Made by a program: the position numbers and the translations under genes. From Membranipora membranacea (Eukaryota > Bryozoa > Gymnolaemata > Cheilostomatida > Membraniporidae): a stretch of DNA of 60,000 nucleotides. This document shows, in pieces, positions 1 through 11,000 of this stretch. Position 1 is the stretch's first letter; every line of letters begins with the position of its first letter. A model generated the notes under the pieces. It did not search any database. It had not been told where the DNA came from and was given only the letters and a program-made list of their open reading frames with translations. Location: positions 29,736,162-29,796,161 of the forward strand of contig OU612067.1 of assembly GCA_914767715.1 (NCBI GenBank). Reading direction: 5' to 3'.

Positions 1-2229
1 TTGTAGGGCCATTACATCAGTTAAGATTTAGAGAGATAAATAATTGCCTGGACAGTCTTGTAGCAGATAATCTTTCAAAGCTATCAGCTTAATATTATCG
101 CCTGCATTGATATATTTAGAATTTACAGTGACCATCAGACATTCCGTACAAACGAGTTCTATTGTGTCATTGAACTATAGGTCTGTTTGATCAAGAAGTA
201 ACAGGGGAAGCTGTTACTCCTTGGTTTGATTTATCCTTGCTTCTCTCTACCCACATTCCATAAAATTCAGAGCTTGCGCTCCATGCCCAGAACATCTTCA
301 TCCAACAAACAGCTAATGAAAGCCATCCACGCTAAAAAATCCCAAGGAGCGTAGATTAACCCTTAGTGTGTCATCTATATAATCCCTCTGGTTAGCTATT
401 CTTGTTGAAATTCCTAAAAATGATAAGGGGTTGTAAAAATTGATATATCTTAAAATCTAGAGGGTGTAGAAGGAAAGTTTAAATAAACTTCTTCTAAACA
501 AGATTCCTGATCTATCTATATAACTTTTAACCACCCAGCAATAACTGAAATGATTGATGAGGTGTTGAAACACACAAAAAAGTGTACAACTAGACTTATT
601 TTGTATATATCTGAACACAAATACTCTCACACCGGTCTTACAGAATCATAATTTGTACCACTGGACAGGGAATTTCGTTTAGATGAGAAATAAAAAAATA
701 ACTAACTCTTTACGAGCAATGATACTACCATGGTGATGATTATAGCAAGGAGGGTTCAATATTAGCAAAGTTTATGCAAGCAGTGCCATCGTACTATAAT
801 CCTCTATCAATTGGTAAGCTGCTTTGTACTAATTTCTAAAAATTATTAAACTGCCTTGTACTAACTACTAACCAGGATAGTAGCCTTGGACCTCACTAAC
901 CAAAAAATGTGTACTAGCAGCACCGATTCCCACCTAACTGCAACCCTCTATGAGCCATAAGAAGCTTAACACAGGGATAAACCGACTTGTAAATTTGCCT
1001 GCCATTGCTAAACACAATGCCTGAGAAACCATTCTGTGATCAATGAAGAGGGAGTTCATTGCTGTGATCAAACCTCAATATGTATGTGTGCGCTATACAA
1101 ATGACACTTCTTGTTTCGGACATACAGAGGTAGACCGACCCTCTCACCAACCTCAACCGGACTCACCCACACAGTTCAGTGACAACCGACAACCGAATGT
1201 ATCATGTAATGATATGACAAGATGTAAGATCAGTGCATCAACATGAGCCTAGTGCTCAGCCTATTTGTCGAGTGATGAACCTTTTGATCATGTTTTGGAA
1301 ATGAATTGAAAGCTGTTTATTTTAAAAAACAAGTCGTACTCATTGTACTCTTAAATATAACTGATATACATGTTAATCCACAGTAGGAATACCTGCATTG
1401 AACTAAAGTTCACTGATACCTGAATAGGATGCAAAGCATTGGAATGAAAAATTATGAATAATCGACGAGGTGAGAACAATAAACTGTCAAAAAGAAAAAT
1501 TGAATCAGTAAAAAATACTAAAAATTTTAGATGTTATTCTTGCATATGTTAACCCACAAAACATTGGCATTCACAATCAACAACCCTAGAAGGCCTCCTG
1601 CGATTGTCAACAGGATTATGAAATACCATTAGGCGCAAGAAATGCCCTAGAGTCAATTGATATATCAATACAAATGTGAACACTGGACAGCTTGAAACTT
1701 TGATAAAATGAGAGCATGTGCCCATCCCTATCAATTATCATTTGGGGAAAGTTTATGTGGCACTACTTTTTGATCTATTGATTCAACAGTGTGCAGTGAC
1801 AACATAGTGCTGCGCAGATATAAGAGTGTGACTTTTGTGACAGTTCACTATCGGAGGAGGTGCTTATGGTGCATATTCGATGTGTCATGACTGGTGTCCG
1901 CTCTATACCACCATGAGTCTCAATTATAGGCTGAAAAGAAGAAAAATGTATATCAATCACCGTGTCATACTTTCAGAGCGATTGTGGCTAAATTAGGGGG
2001 AGGGTGTCAACGTGTCGCTGGCTAAAGTATCCTCAATTTGATATATGGTATATTCGATATTTACCGCAACCCATCACCAAAAAAAACTATATATAATACG
2101 CGTCTAAGTGATGTAGCAACAATCATGAATCAGAGGATTACATTGTTTGACATAATAATTTTGCTGGTGACTCCCAAAATATTGATAGATAAGCATTGGT
2201 GATCATTCAAGCCCATACATACCTTGGGT

Positions 2230-2243
2230 GGGGGGGGGGGGGG
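2230..2243 (+). repeat. Poly-G tract (14 G)
   Basis: An uninterrupted run of 14 G on the plus strand. A run of 15 C lies 560 bases downstream, so the two could pair, but the flanks give no convincing terminal inverted repeat. Confidence 0.9.
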
Positions 2244-2800
2244 TATTTGTCCCTGGTGTCTTCACAACTTCAGTTCCAAGTGTAACAAAGAGAGCATCAG
2301 CAGAGTGTGCTTCTTTGAAGCTGGAGTTATTGGTGGTGGGTGACAAGGTGTCGTATATCTTCTGAGTCACTGTCCCCATTCTACGTTCACTCCTCCAAAT
2401 AGTAAAACTGTAAAAAATAATCTTGTATGTAGAAATTAATTCATGATGTGAAGTCAAAAAAACGGTAAGATTGTTGTAGAAAAAAATGTGCGGAGTTTGG
2501 GACACAATATATGAGTATATCTGTGAGAAATGACCTCCTGACAGCTATCTTTTGTACGCCGTCTATAGAATATGATGAAGCTATGACTGTCCACTAAACT
2601 CCGAATTGAGATGTATGTAGGCCCACGCGGCCACATCAAAACAGCACTTTTTGAAGTACCATACTATCACAAAAGACAAAAGTATGCAAAGCGAAAGCAG
2701 ATATAATATATATAAGCTCAGTGTCAGGCCCAAGGTGAAACAACATTAGCAAATGCTCACTCCGATGGTTTGTTCAAAAGCTTCAGGTGTCATACAATAA

Positions 2801-2815
2801 CCCCCCCCCCCCCCC
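2801..2815 (+). repeat. Poly-C tract (15 C)
   Basis: An uninterrupted run of 15 C, complementary to the poly-G run near 2230. Confidence 0.9.
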
Positions 2816-4467
2816 TAATTCCCTTCTAACAGAGGCACTGTTGAAGTTTAGATCAGAGTACACAATATGACGCAAAAATCATGGCTCAGAATAATTCATT
2901 TTAGCAATCAGGAGTGGGGAAACTTTTCAATATGGAGTAGCGTTGGTTGGGTGGTTGGCTATCAATAATGTTAAGTTGGTTGGATGAAGACATATTTCTT
3001 CTTTCTTTGATCCAGAACCATTACAAGTTCTGTGATAAATGCCTACATTTCAAGTTCCTCCCATTTTACTGGTGACACCAAAAGCGAATCCAAATGCAGA
3101 AAAATTGGATAAAACGATAGGGATAATGACATAACATACACTGTGACATTGCATTGACTAGATTGGAAAGCAACCACTATGTGCTCGACATCTACTTGAC
3201 TCTTTGTTAGGTTATTTACTGAGCATGGTGACAAAAAGTAAAACATTCTCTACCTCAAGAAAAATTTTAATCTTATTTGCATATATTTGGAGCTGCTCCC
3301 CCTCCAGCCATCAACACAAGACAACATCGTTTTACTTGGATTTTACTAGGATTGGAGCAACCGGAAATGCAGGGGTGAAAATATTTTAATTGACATACAA
3401 CTTATATTATAATCATGTGGGAATTTGCCAACAGCATTTACAGCCATGCTTTTTTTATTGTTATTCAGCAGACTGTTAGTACTGCAATGGTTGTCTGCAC
3501 TTAGTTTTTGTAATAGAGGTGAACTCCGAAGGCACTTGGGTGCCTTTCTCAAGAATTGGATGTGACAACCCTGTCACAACCATCCAATGAGCTCATTAAA
3601 ACCCAAGTATCTTAAAACTTTGAACGTGAGGTCACCCACTGGAAGTTAATGTCAAGTGACGGAGTTGAGAAAATGTTGGCTAGCCATAATTTTATTACTT
3701 CAAGCCATTTTCTCGAAATGCAGACTTTTCCTATTGAACTAACATTACTCCACTAGAGTAATCCCATCATTGAAAGTGGGGTGCAATGGTATTGAAGTAA
3801 CTCACGGTTTAATCTTCTGGCAATTTCTGGCGGGAAGCCATGGTTTATTAGCTACTGAATACCATCAAATCATCTTCTGATCTAAAACCACATATTATAT
3901 ATATATACACACACTGGTGTGAATATTGAGTTTTTTGAGATATTCATATATCACTCTAAATACAATAGGACGATAAACTTGATCTTACATAATATTCAGG
4001 ATAGTTGTCTAAAGATGATTTGCAGTAAATTACTCCTCTAGCGGAGTAGGGAGTCTATATGAAGAAATGAGAGCAAATGTTAGCTTGCTTTAAATGTAGC
4101 TATTTGTGAATTTTCCCTGCTGCAAATACTTAACTCTCTTAGGGTATACACAATGTTACATTGACTGCCAGCAACTCACATTTCGGCACATATTATATAA
4201 CATATTGACTATGGACCAATTGTTTCCCCTGAAACAGCTGAGGTCGGCTCAACAAATATGAATGGCTGAGGATGAATTTCTTTCGCAATTCTTAGTTTTG
4301 GATTTTTTTACCAGATGTATTATTACTGATGAAAACCGTGTAAGCCCTCTTTCTTTCACCCTATCTAGATATGAAGTTAGGGCACTGAGATCATTGCATT
4401 TGGAGCCGGATTCTAACATTTTAACAAATTACATAATAATGTAACTATTTGACACTCAGACACTCAC

Positions 4468-4572
4468 TCGGTACATCAAGATTTCTCAGGACAGAATTCA
4501 AACCACCAAAGGTTCTGATGCGTAACTCTGCCATTATCATGCCATACTGAATCAGTCTTTCTCCTGTATTCT
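4468..4572 (-). CDS. Exon-like ORF in left arm, unknown protein
   Basis: On the minus strand a 105-base open stretch is bounded by a good acceptor (TTGTTGCAG just before 4572) and a good donor (GTGAGT just after 4468). The frame gives about 34 residues without a stop, containing GERLIQYGMIMAELRIRTFG. The same exon is preserved unchanged in the right arm at 59144-59248. I do not recognise the protein. Its ERL..(A/Q).G(V/M)I pattern loosely resembles the second exon of the two-exon ORF at 5192-5434, so the arm may carry duplicated exons of one gene family. No complete gene could be assembled. Confidence 0.35.
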
Positions 4573-4585
4573 CTGCAACAAATAT

Positions 4586-4888
4586 TTAGTTGATGATGTG
4601 ATAAAGTATGAATATAATGCATTCCAATGTCCTAAGTACATTATTTGCAGTCTTATAACAAGGCTTTGCTGCTACAAGGTTCATCCCTGGACCCTTCAAT
4701 TTTCTCTGCATTGAGAGCCTGATTCTAGCATGTTGCCAAATTACAAATAACACAACACTTAAAGACCTGGTTAAATCTACAATCCCTATGATGGAAACAG
4801 ATTTGCCAGCCGTTGGTGAAGAAGTTTGTGAAATTTTATATCTGGTGTCTTGGAATGGAAACACTCGATCTATAGGCTTGATCAGCAC
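4586..4888 (-). CDS. 100-codon ORF in left arm, unknown
   Basis: An open frame of 100 codons on the minus strand. The right-arm counterpart (58813-59130) is 105 codons because a 15-bp duplication adds exactly five codons in frame, so the frame survives in both. It contains a hydrophobic segment (IIGIVDLTRSLSVVLFVIW) followed by a basic stretch. I do not recognise a domain, and frame conservation in near-identical arms is weak evidence of coding. It may be partly exonic in the same gene as its neighbours. Confidence 0.25.
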   Translation of the reverse strand: MLIKPIDRVFPFQDTRYKISQTSSPTAGKSVSIIGIVDLTRSLSVVLFVIWQHARIRLSMQRKLKGPGMNLVAAKPCYKTANNVLRTLECIIFILYHIIN

Positions 4889-5191
4889 ATAACGCCAGCA
4901 AATTTGTAACTAAAATGATCATACAAGATAATGAGCTGTGGCAAGGAGGGTGGAATATAGGGAAGAGGTGACTTGATGTTGCGAGATGGAATGAGTTGTT
5001 CCCTCCATGAAAAAAAGAGCACAACTCCGATAGTCACTGAACTCCTAATTACACTAACTGGCCGGCTTCAATGAAAATTTCTTGCTGAGGCCTGCCAGTG
5101 TTCAAGCAGTTTTTACCAAATTTATGCCTAATACTTCAACGATTACACCGATGCAATTATCATCAATTAGCCTACACATATCACCCGACAT

Positions 5192-5434
5192 TTATATCAT
5201 TATATTACTAACGATGCTCGATGCAAGTGTAACTGTGGAGATATCGATGCTTATAACCCCAGCCATCTCAAGCCTTTCTGGGTCAGTTCCCTGCTGCAAC
5301 TTAATCAAATTTTACAACCGAAAATGAAAATTTGATTGTCTCCTTACCTGTTTGAATTGAGTAAGCTGAACGACTATTGATACTACGAGTTGTATCACAT
5401 CTGCTATAAACCACCCAAACACTCTCTTCTTCAT
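5192..5434 (-). CDS. Two-exon 62-codon membrane-type ORF (left copy)
   Basis: Exon A runs 5434 to 5348 (ATG, 29 codons) and ends at a donor GTAAGG. Exon B runs 5293 to 5192 after acceptor TTGCAG and ends in TAA. The 54-base intron is in phase 0. The predicted product has a hydrophobic helix at about residues 4-26 and a second hydrophobic stretch at about residues 38-62, with a short loop containing TDPERLEM, so a small two-helix membrane protein is possible. The right arm (58266-58508) keeps the same exon lengths; the one amino-acid difference I could see is Asp here for Tyr there in helix 1. A decayed relative of exon B lies near 8245-8350. No family is recognised; it could be a fragment of a larger gene or a repeat-borne ORF. 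Confidence 0.35.
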
Positions 5435-5839
5435 TGTACTGTTCTCAGTACTATTCTGCGGTCTGTGTTGCTTTACAATGTAGACTAAAATACAAAAAAA
5501 TCTGCAATCAAAAGGAGTCATTTCTTGTATCTAGGCCTATCTACTTTTTTCCCAAATTAACAAGACGAATAATTAAACCAGCGTTATACTCTAGAGAGCT
5601 AGTACCTCTACAACACTTGAATACACCATTCTATTGATGAAGATTTACATTTGGGAAACTTTTGCAATTGTGTGCAAGCTGGCAATGGTCTAGTTTCTCT
5701 TAGTAACCAATTTCTCTACTCTCCAACTACAGACCACTATAACCAATGGTTGTCAGTGGTTGACCTTGAATTAAGGCGAAGTACATGCTTGCAACTCAAA
5801 GAGCCCACACATGTAATATTATATGCAATCCGCCCCCCT

Positions 5840-5975
5840 CCCCGATCACTGCTTATTATAATGAAATGACCACTGTGACGCAGTTGAGACTCTGTACAGC
5901 CAACAAATCATTTGAATTCAATACCATTGGCAAAAGGCAAGGTCTGCACTGGTTTCCTTCCTCTGGTGATCGGGG
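5840..5975. mobile_element. Short 136-bp unit with CCCCGATCAC inverted ends
   Basis: The unit begins CCCCGATCAC and ends GTGATCGGGG, a perfect 10-bp inverted repeat. The right-arm equivalent is about 57725-57860. The third partial copy at the window end begins within two bases of the same terminus, suggesting this terminus is a real element boundary. No target duplication is evident. The other terminus is not a boundary there, because homology continues past it, so the element assignment is tentative. Confidence 0.4.
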
Positions 5976-6539
5976 TTGGTATATTCTTTATTACATTATA
6001 GACCAGGGAATATTTCAATTAGCATGAGCTGTGCTTTGTAAACCAAAAGATCATTACAACTTAAATGCTCAATATCCTCGCTCCTTAGATAAATTTGTTC
6101 GCAAAAAGTTCACACAAGAGTGAGCATAGTTCAATTGATTAGTGGCCAATTCTCGAACGAAGCTAAAAGCAGGTCTCGCCTACTAAGCTAGATGATGATG
6201 TACCACGTGGTCTTATATGCGCATGCTTGATCAGTAAATAAAGTGTATACTAATATGTATATAGTTTTGCTGTTTGTATTTAAGGGTGACCCCACCAGTC
6301 TCAGACAGTTGGGAATGGTTGACATGAAGCAATAGTGATCCGTCAGTTGCGCCGAGGCAAAGCCTATGCACACACTTTATACAAATTCAAGACCCAGCCT
6401 ACATCGGCTGTAGTTGTAGTAAAGAGAGGGGGAATTTCCTTACAATGTAAAGTATGTAGGCCTACATGTAGCCATAGTAGATTACCACCACCAACAAACA
6501 ACAAAGCGAGGAGTAAGGAGTAAACTCCTTGGACTTGTA

Positions 6540-7140
6540 TGAGCCTTCCCCCCCCCTCTTACAACTCTTAGGAGTCCTTCTCCTTGCTTGATATTACACT
6601 GCACATGTACATTGGACTGGTACCATTGGCAAACTACAGAAAGCTACTAGTAGTGATAGTAACTAACAGTTACTAGCTAGACTTCTTAGTTAGTCTACTC
6701 ATTTTTCACTCACAACTGAGTAGTAGAATAGTAGTGTACCAAATATAAATACTAAATAACATTTATTTACCTGAGAGCTACAACAAATTGATTCAATCAA
6801 GTCCATTCACAGCTGTTCTAATTTCATTCTTCTTCTTCTTGTGAAGCTGAGTTGGCTCATCATCTCTTCATCGTGGTCTTATGTGTCTGTGAAGTAACTG
6901 ATTGGTGCCACTGAGTCTGACTGCTGTTCAGAAAGTTGACTACTAGCAATATCGATAACTAACTCGGTGTTCCCCAACACAGATATTGTAATCAGTATGG
7001 AGTTATTGAACAGGCCAATAAGAAAAAAGTAAGATGTAATGGGCCAATCATATCAAAGCCTGTGAAAATTCGAAGAGAGAGGGCAACTCTTCATTTTGGA
7101 AGGTTTTAACGTGAGAGGGCAATTCCGAACCAGTTACCTT
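6540..7140. other. Arm DNA without a supported gene
   Basis: This inner part of the left arm contains a C-rich tract at about 6547-6557 and a (CTT)n-like stretch near 6835. It is conserved in the right arm (56020-56620), but no exon or promoter could be supported. Confidence 0.5.
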
Positions 7141-7151
7141 ATTACCCTGGA

Positions 7152-8086
7152 GTTCCATAGATGAGGATTGCCCGGCATCCTGATGACTTTAGGATCATTG
7201 TTAAACAACATGATGACACGTTCTGATTGAAATTCCAATCTACTATCCACAGTAAACTCAATCCTTTTAGTCAGAGCGGTGAATTCACCCCGTACATGGT
7301 CATGTATGGCATTTTCAGTTTGAGTCAGTCGATTGAGTAAATCGGATCGACTCTTCTTAGTTTCGCAGATCTTATATAGTAGATTATTGATGGTGTTAGA
7401 AAGAAGGTGACAATTATTACAATCACTGCAGCAGGTGTTGGTGTCTATGTGATTGCTTGCTAGTGATGTGTTGCTGGTTGTTGAGCGATTTTTGACTGGT
7501 GAGGGATTGCTTAATAGTAGTGAGGTATTGGGATAGAACTCTCTGAGGAACTCTTCATGTTGAGAGCGGCTTCACACTGCTCCTGGATTGCGAAATTCAT
7601 CGTGATGGTTAGTGGTTGGGATATTGTCAATGACTAGAGAGTAATATTGCAGAAATGACTTTGCATGTTTAATTCTATTGACAATAATTCTGGATGTTGT
7701 GTTGTAGAAATGAACAGTAAATGATTTGTCGTTGTCTTGATCATCAACTGCTAGAACAGAGCTGACACAAGCACCAGATTTTTCGGTATTGTTTTTCACA
7801 TGGAGTTTGAGATTAGCCGCTGCAAGTTGATTTGGCAGAACTTTCTTCAAAATTTCATATCTGGCAGTATCCAGACTGATGACAACTTTTGGGTTACTTT
7901 TGAGCCTTTGATTTCAATCACCGACTCATTTCGGTATGAACTGTCAAGTTTATTCTGAATTGCCTTCATCCTTTTAAGCACATACGGCAGAGTTTCAGAG
8001 CTCTCTTCCATTTCTTGCAATCTACAGGATGACTCACTGCTATCGCTAGAGTTCTGCATGGACTTCTTACACTTCCGTTTAAGCAT
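7152..8086 (-). pseudogene. Broken retroelement ORF1-like gene
   Basis: Reading the minus strand from 8086, an open frame starts MLKRKCKK and carries a Ser/Glu-rich stretch, then an AIQNKLDSS helix and a VIEIKG motif. One frameshift near 7890 joins it to a frame with FTVHFYNTTSRIIVN, and a single in-frame TGA at 7572-7574 separates that from a further ~140 open codons with Cys pairs (CCSDCNNC) and a coiled-coil-like tail. The FYNTT-x-x-I-x-VN segment resembles ORFs found next to endonuclease/RT genes in invertebrate non-LTR elements; this is recalled family knowledge, not a search. A second, diverged relic of the same ORF lies at 17460-18150. The frame is cut exactly where the duplicated arm begins at 7152. 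Confidence 0.5.
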
Positions 8087-8221
8087 ATTTTTGTAATTAA
8101 GGCAACATTTCAGAGAGAACTGTTGTTGAGCAGCTTAGCAGCCCGTAGGTGGTTTAATAGCGCTTGCACTATGAGCATACTGTATATATATATATACTAC
8201 ACAAACTTACATAAGTGTGAA

Positions 8222-8560
8222 TATGATTGACCTTCTATGGTCAAGTGGCAGCGGAGGCCTGACCCAGAAGAGATTGAGCCGGCATAGATGGCTGCATTCA
8301 TAAGCATCAATATCTCCATTAATGCACTCATTGAGCGTCTTTGATATTATAATATAAATGTCAGCTGATATATATCATTGGCGATAATTGCAGTTGTGTT
8401 ATTGGTTAAAGTCTCATGGCATAAGTAGGTAGAGAGTATGAGACCAAGGTTAACACTGCTTGAAAACTGCCATGTCGCAGTATGAGTTTGCCAGAATACC
8501 ATCAAATTAGTCAAATTAATAAGAGTCAACCAATTTTCAGAGTTGTGCCCTGTCTTTCTG
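8222..8560 (+). repeat. Decayed third relative of the arm repeat
   Basis: The stretch containing TGACCCAGAAGAGATTGAG, ATAAGCATCAATATCTCC and TAATATAAATGTCAG aligns with right-arm sequence 58410-58560 in the same orientation, and weaker similarity (AGAGTTGTGCCCT) continues to about 8560. The coding frame of exon B is interrupted here by a stop. This is therefore an older copy of the family whose recent copies form the inverted arms. Confidence 0.6.
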
Positions 8561-8562
8561 GA

Positions 8563-9230
8563 AGGGGACTACACATTGGGTCACACAACAGCTTATAAAC
8601 ATGTTTCAATGTACTGTGATGTTTGATATAGCAAATGATTGAAGCCGTCAAGAGGTAATGACACAAATTGCTGACATAACCTTTGAGGTAAACTGTTATT
8701 TGGCAATAGTTTATTTGGAAGATTGTCACATTGAACTTTCTTATTTTTAGCTGCGTAGTGAAGTAAACTTTATTTGCCGAATTGAAAATATAAACAGATG
8801 TGATTGTGTAATGTGTGAACAGTTAAGAAGTTTAGCTGAGTCCTGCATAAGTAAGTGTGTGACAAAAATCATATCAATTTAAATATTGTGGTTATGATAA
8901 GCTGGTGAAATCTGTACCTTGTAAAGAGTTCAGAAAATATGTACAATAAAAGGTATGGTTCCAAATATATCGCTGACTATATACCACCCACTTCTTTCTG
9001 CCAACACAACTAACCCTGCGTTGTACCATGAGGATATAAGCCACCTCTTGATCTCAATCATGAGCCCACTGTTCTTCCCTCTGGGGTTTGATACTGCTCT
9101 CAGTTTTTACACAAGGTCAATTTACTGGCAGTTTGACGAGCCAATTCAACGGTTGTTTCCCTTGGGATGGTGCCATTACCGTTTAAAATGTTCAGCTCAC
9201 CGATTTTCCTCAAATTTTTTTTTCTGCTTG
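8563..9230. other. No supported gene
   Basis: One open plus-strand frame of 96 codons begins at 8955, but it has no recognisable domain, splice context or paralogue in the window. I treat it as unproven. Confidence 0.4.
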
Positions 9231-9260
9231 ACCAATGACCAATGACCAATGACCAATGAC
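9231..9260 (+). repeat. Tandem repeat of ACCAATG (4.3 units)
   Basis: Four perfect 7-bp units of ACCAATG followed by a partial one. It lies inside the decayed OTU-like reading frame of the opposite strand. Confidence 0.95.
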
Positions 9261-10305
9261 AATATATGGCTCATTAGGTCGAACCAGAATATTTGAATCT
9301 GTTGTACATGGTAAACCGAGTATCTGGATACTCAGCATTTCTGCAAGTACATGGACTATGATAAATGGTCACCATATTTCCCGTCTCTACCCATGGAAAG
9401 ATAATCTGATGGACAGATGCCTGAAATATGATGATGCCAATGCCAAATGCCAAATTGAGCCAAGAATGGGTGAGAAATTAGATAGTTCACTACATCAGAA
9501 CGAAGTGATTCATAGTTTCACCTAGTTGGAAAGCAACTTCATGGAAGAGGCTATTTCCATCACCTATATGGTCACATAAAAGATTTATACCACGCTCCGT
9601 TTCAAAGTTGTTATTGCGGTCATTGTGATTCAGCGGTTTCATTAGTTCACTCACAATTTCACTTTCTTGCTGCTTCTTCTGTGTATATGATGTGATGACT
9701 TTCACTGAAAACCAAGATCTCTAATGATTGCCTTCATCATCCTTGTACAATATTTTGTACTTGTAGAGTTCAAGCTTCACTCGATCGACCACCAATGGCT
9801 TTCCTGCACTTTTGTTTTGAGATCACTGAGTTTTTAAAAGGGACCCTTACCAAAATTTTGCTATCTACCTCATAAAGACGAGTTTTCAGGGTTTGTCCTG
9901 TGCCTTTATCATAAGTTTGGTCTAAACGCAAATTGCCTGCCTAGCTTTCTGTTGAATCTCATTCGGAAAGAGAGAAGATCCACCACACATTGACATGCCA
10001 AAAAGCACCTCAAATGGAGACTGATTCCCTAAAACATGTCTGCGTCGATCATTCACCAATGTAATATTGTCGTTCAACCTGTCAGACAAGCACAAAAAGT
10101 TACCTTTAATAATGTCGAATTCAAACACATTCTTCAGCTTGCTGTGACTCCTGGTAACCGCTCTTTCGGATTGGATGTGGTAGGGAGAGCTTTGTATGTG
10201 TTTGATTTTCATGAATTTCAAGAGCTTGATTACCTCTTCCTCAAAACCCTTTCCTCTGACATTTTGAGCAACAAGAGGATCAGTATGAGTGTCAAAGATA
10301 TCCAA
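9250..10305 (-). pseudogene. LTR-retroelement integrase with OTU-like domain, broken
   Basis: Minus-strand codons from 10305 to 9922 encode the C-terminal half of a retroviral-type integrase core. The motif SPYHIQSERAVTRSHSKLKN corresponds to the family's SPYHPQSNGxVER..LK block, and NQSPFEVLFG to the downstream SPFELLFG block. After a degraded linker, codons from 9705 onward read IGDGNSLFHEVAFQLGE, the active-site motif of OTU cysteine proteases but with Ser where the nucleophilic Cys should be. About 100 codons later, in another frame, comes DYLSMGRDGKYGDHLS, matching the OTU YL..M..DG.WGDH block. Integrase-OTU fusions are known in Gypsy-like elements of invertebrates. Stops, a frameshift and the missing Cys say it is dead. 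The reverse transcriptase part is not seen upstream. Confidence 0.65.
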
Positions 10306-10344
10306 CTACTACTGTACTGTATCTTTATGCGAATATTATTCTAA

Positions 10345-10730
10345 TAATGTGATCACTCCCACTATCATGTCTCTAACCCTGCTCATATTATATTATAGTA
10401 TTAACTTTGTTTCAGACTTAGCCAAACTATGCTTAAGGCAAAAGAGAAAAATCACATATTAATTAAAAATGTTCATCACTGCATGCAGGGAGTTGTTTTA
10501 CGTTCCTGTTACTTCATCTAACATGAAATCATCATGATCACTGAAAAGATTGTCCGTTTCTTCTTCAGAAGCTGCAATATCACGTTTTCTCCAAGAAGCC
10601 ATGTTCAAATTTTGAATGAAATGAATTTTTACCTCCAAGAGCAGAGAGGAGTTAAAACGAGTTATCCGCTCATGTGAATTAAGTTTCGACAAATCATAAT
10701 GGGGAAATTTGTCACAGCCCTATTTATGCT
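10345..10730. other. No supported gene
   Basis: Between the integrase relic and the LINE tail there is only a short acidic minus-strand frame (ATG at about 10601, containing EEETDNLFSDHDDF). It has no recognised family. Confidence 0.4.
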
Positions 10731-11000
10731 AATATATATATATATACTTTTATTGTCAGCAACAATTCATTTTTTCAAATGTTTTTCATGATGTGACACA
10801 AATGGCAAAAAGGAAAAATGATACAAACAAAGATTCAATAAAAAATAAGACTATGCCAATAGACCGAAATAATGTTGCATTAGCCTTTTCTTAAACATAT
10901 TCAAAGTAAGTGTGCTTCTCAATGAAGAGGGTAAAATATTAAAGTTTGTTGCCATTTTGTGGTTTAAGTTGTCTAATGGAGGTTTAGGTAAGTGTGTATC

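Larger units (their letters stand above)
1..4431. other. Gene-poor flank
   Basis: No exon chain, RNA gene or transposon with clear ends could be supported here. Reading frames are short and AT-rich. Two homopolymers stand out (G14 near 2230, C15 near 2801), and there are a few TA-rich microsatellites, for example near 3895-3910. The first 90 bases can be read as a weak match to the end of a retroelement RNase H region (residues like ADNLSK), but too little is present to call it. Confidence 0.6.
4432..7152 (+). repeat. Left arm of outer inverted duplication
   Basis: The whole 2.7 kb matches the reverse complement of 56009-59284 almost base for base. Homology starts at CATAATAATGTAAC here (its partner ends at 59284) and stops at CCCTGGAG (partner starts at 56009). 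The two ends of the unit share an imperfect inverted core, TAATAATGTAACT against TAATAAGGTAACT, which could mean a mobile element or chance. Relative to the partner, this arm lacks a 486-bp MITE, about 55 bp near 6485 and a 15-bp duplication near 4645. The near identity implies a recent duplication or ongoing conversion between arms. It contains conserved exon-like ORFs listed separately. Confidence 0.9.

Noticed and set aside
1-90. Possible RNase H tail of a retroelement
   Set aside because: Only a short ADNLSK-like motif is readable, and the rest is too decayed or lies outside the window.
2230-2815. Transposon bounded by G14 and C15
   Set aside because: Beyond the homopolymers the flanks do not form an inverted repeat, and no target duplication is seen.
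8955-9525. Two plus-strand frames of 96 and 89 codons
   Set aside because: The second overlaps the opposite-strand OTU-like sequence and the first has no domain, splice signals or paralogue.
10036-10344. 102-codon plus-strand frame
   Set aside because: It is antisense to the integrase motifs, which explain the sequence.
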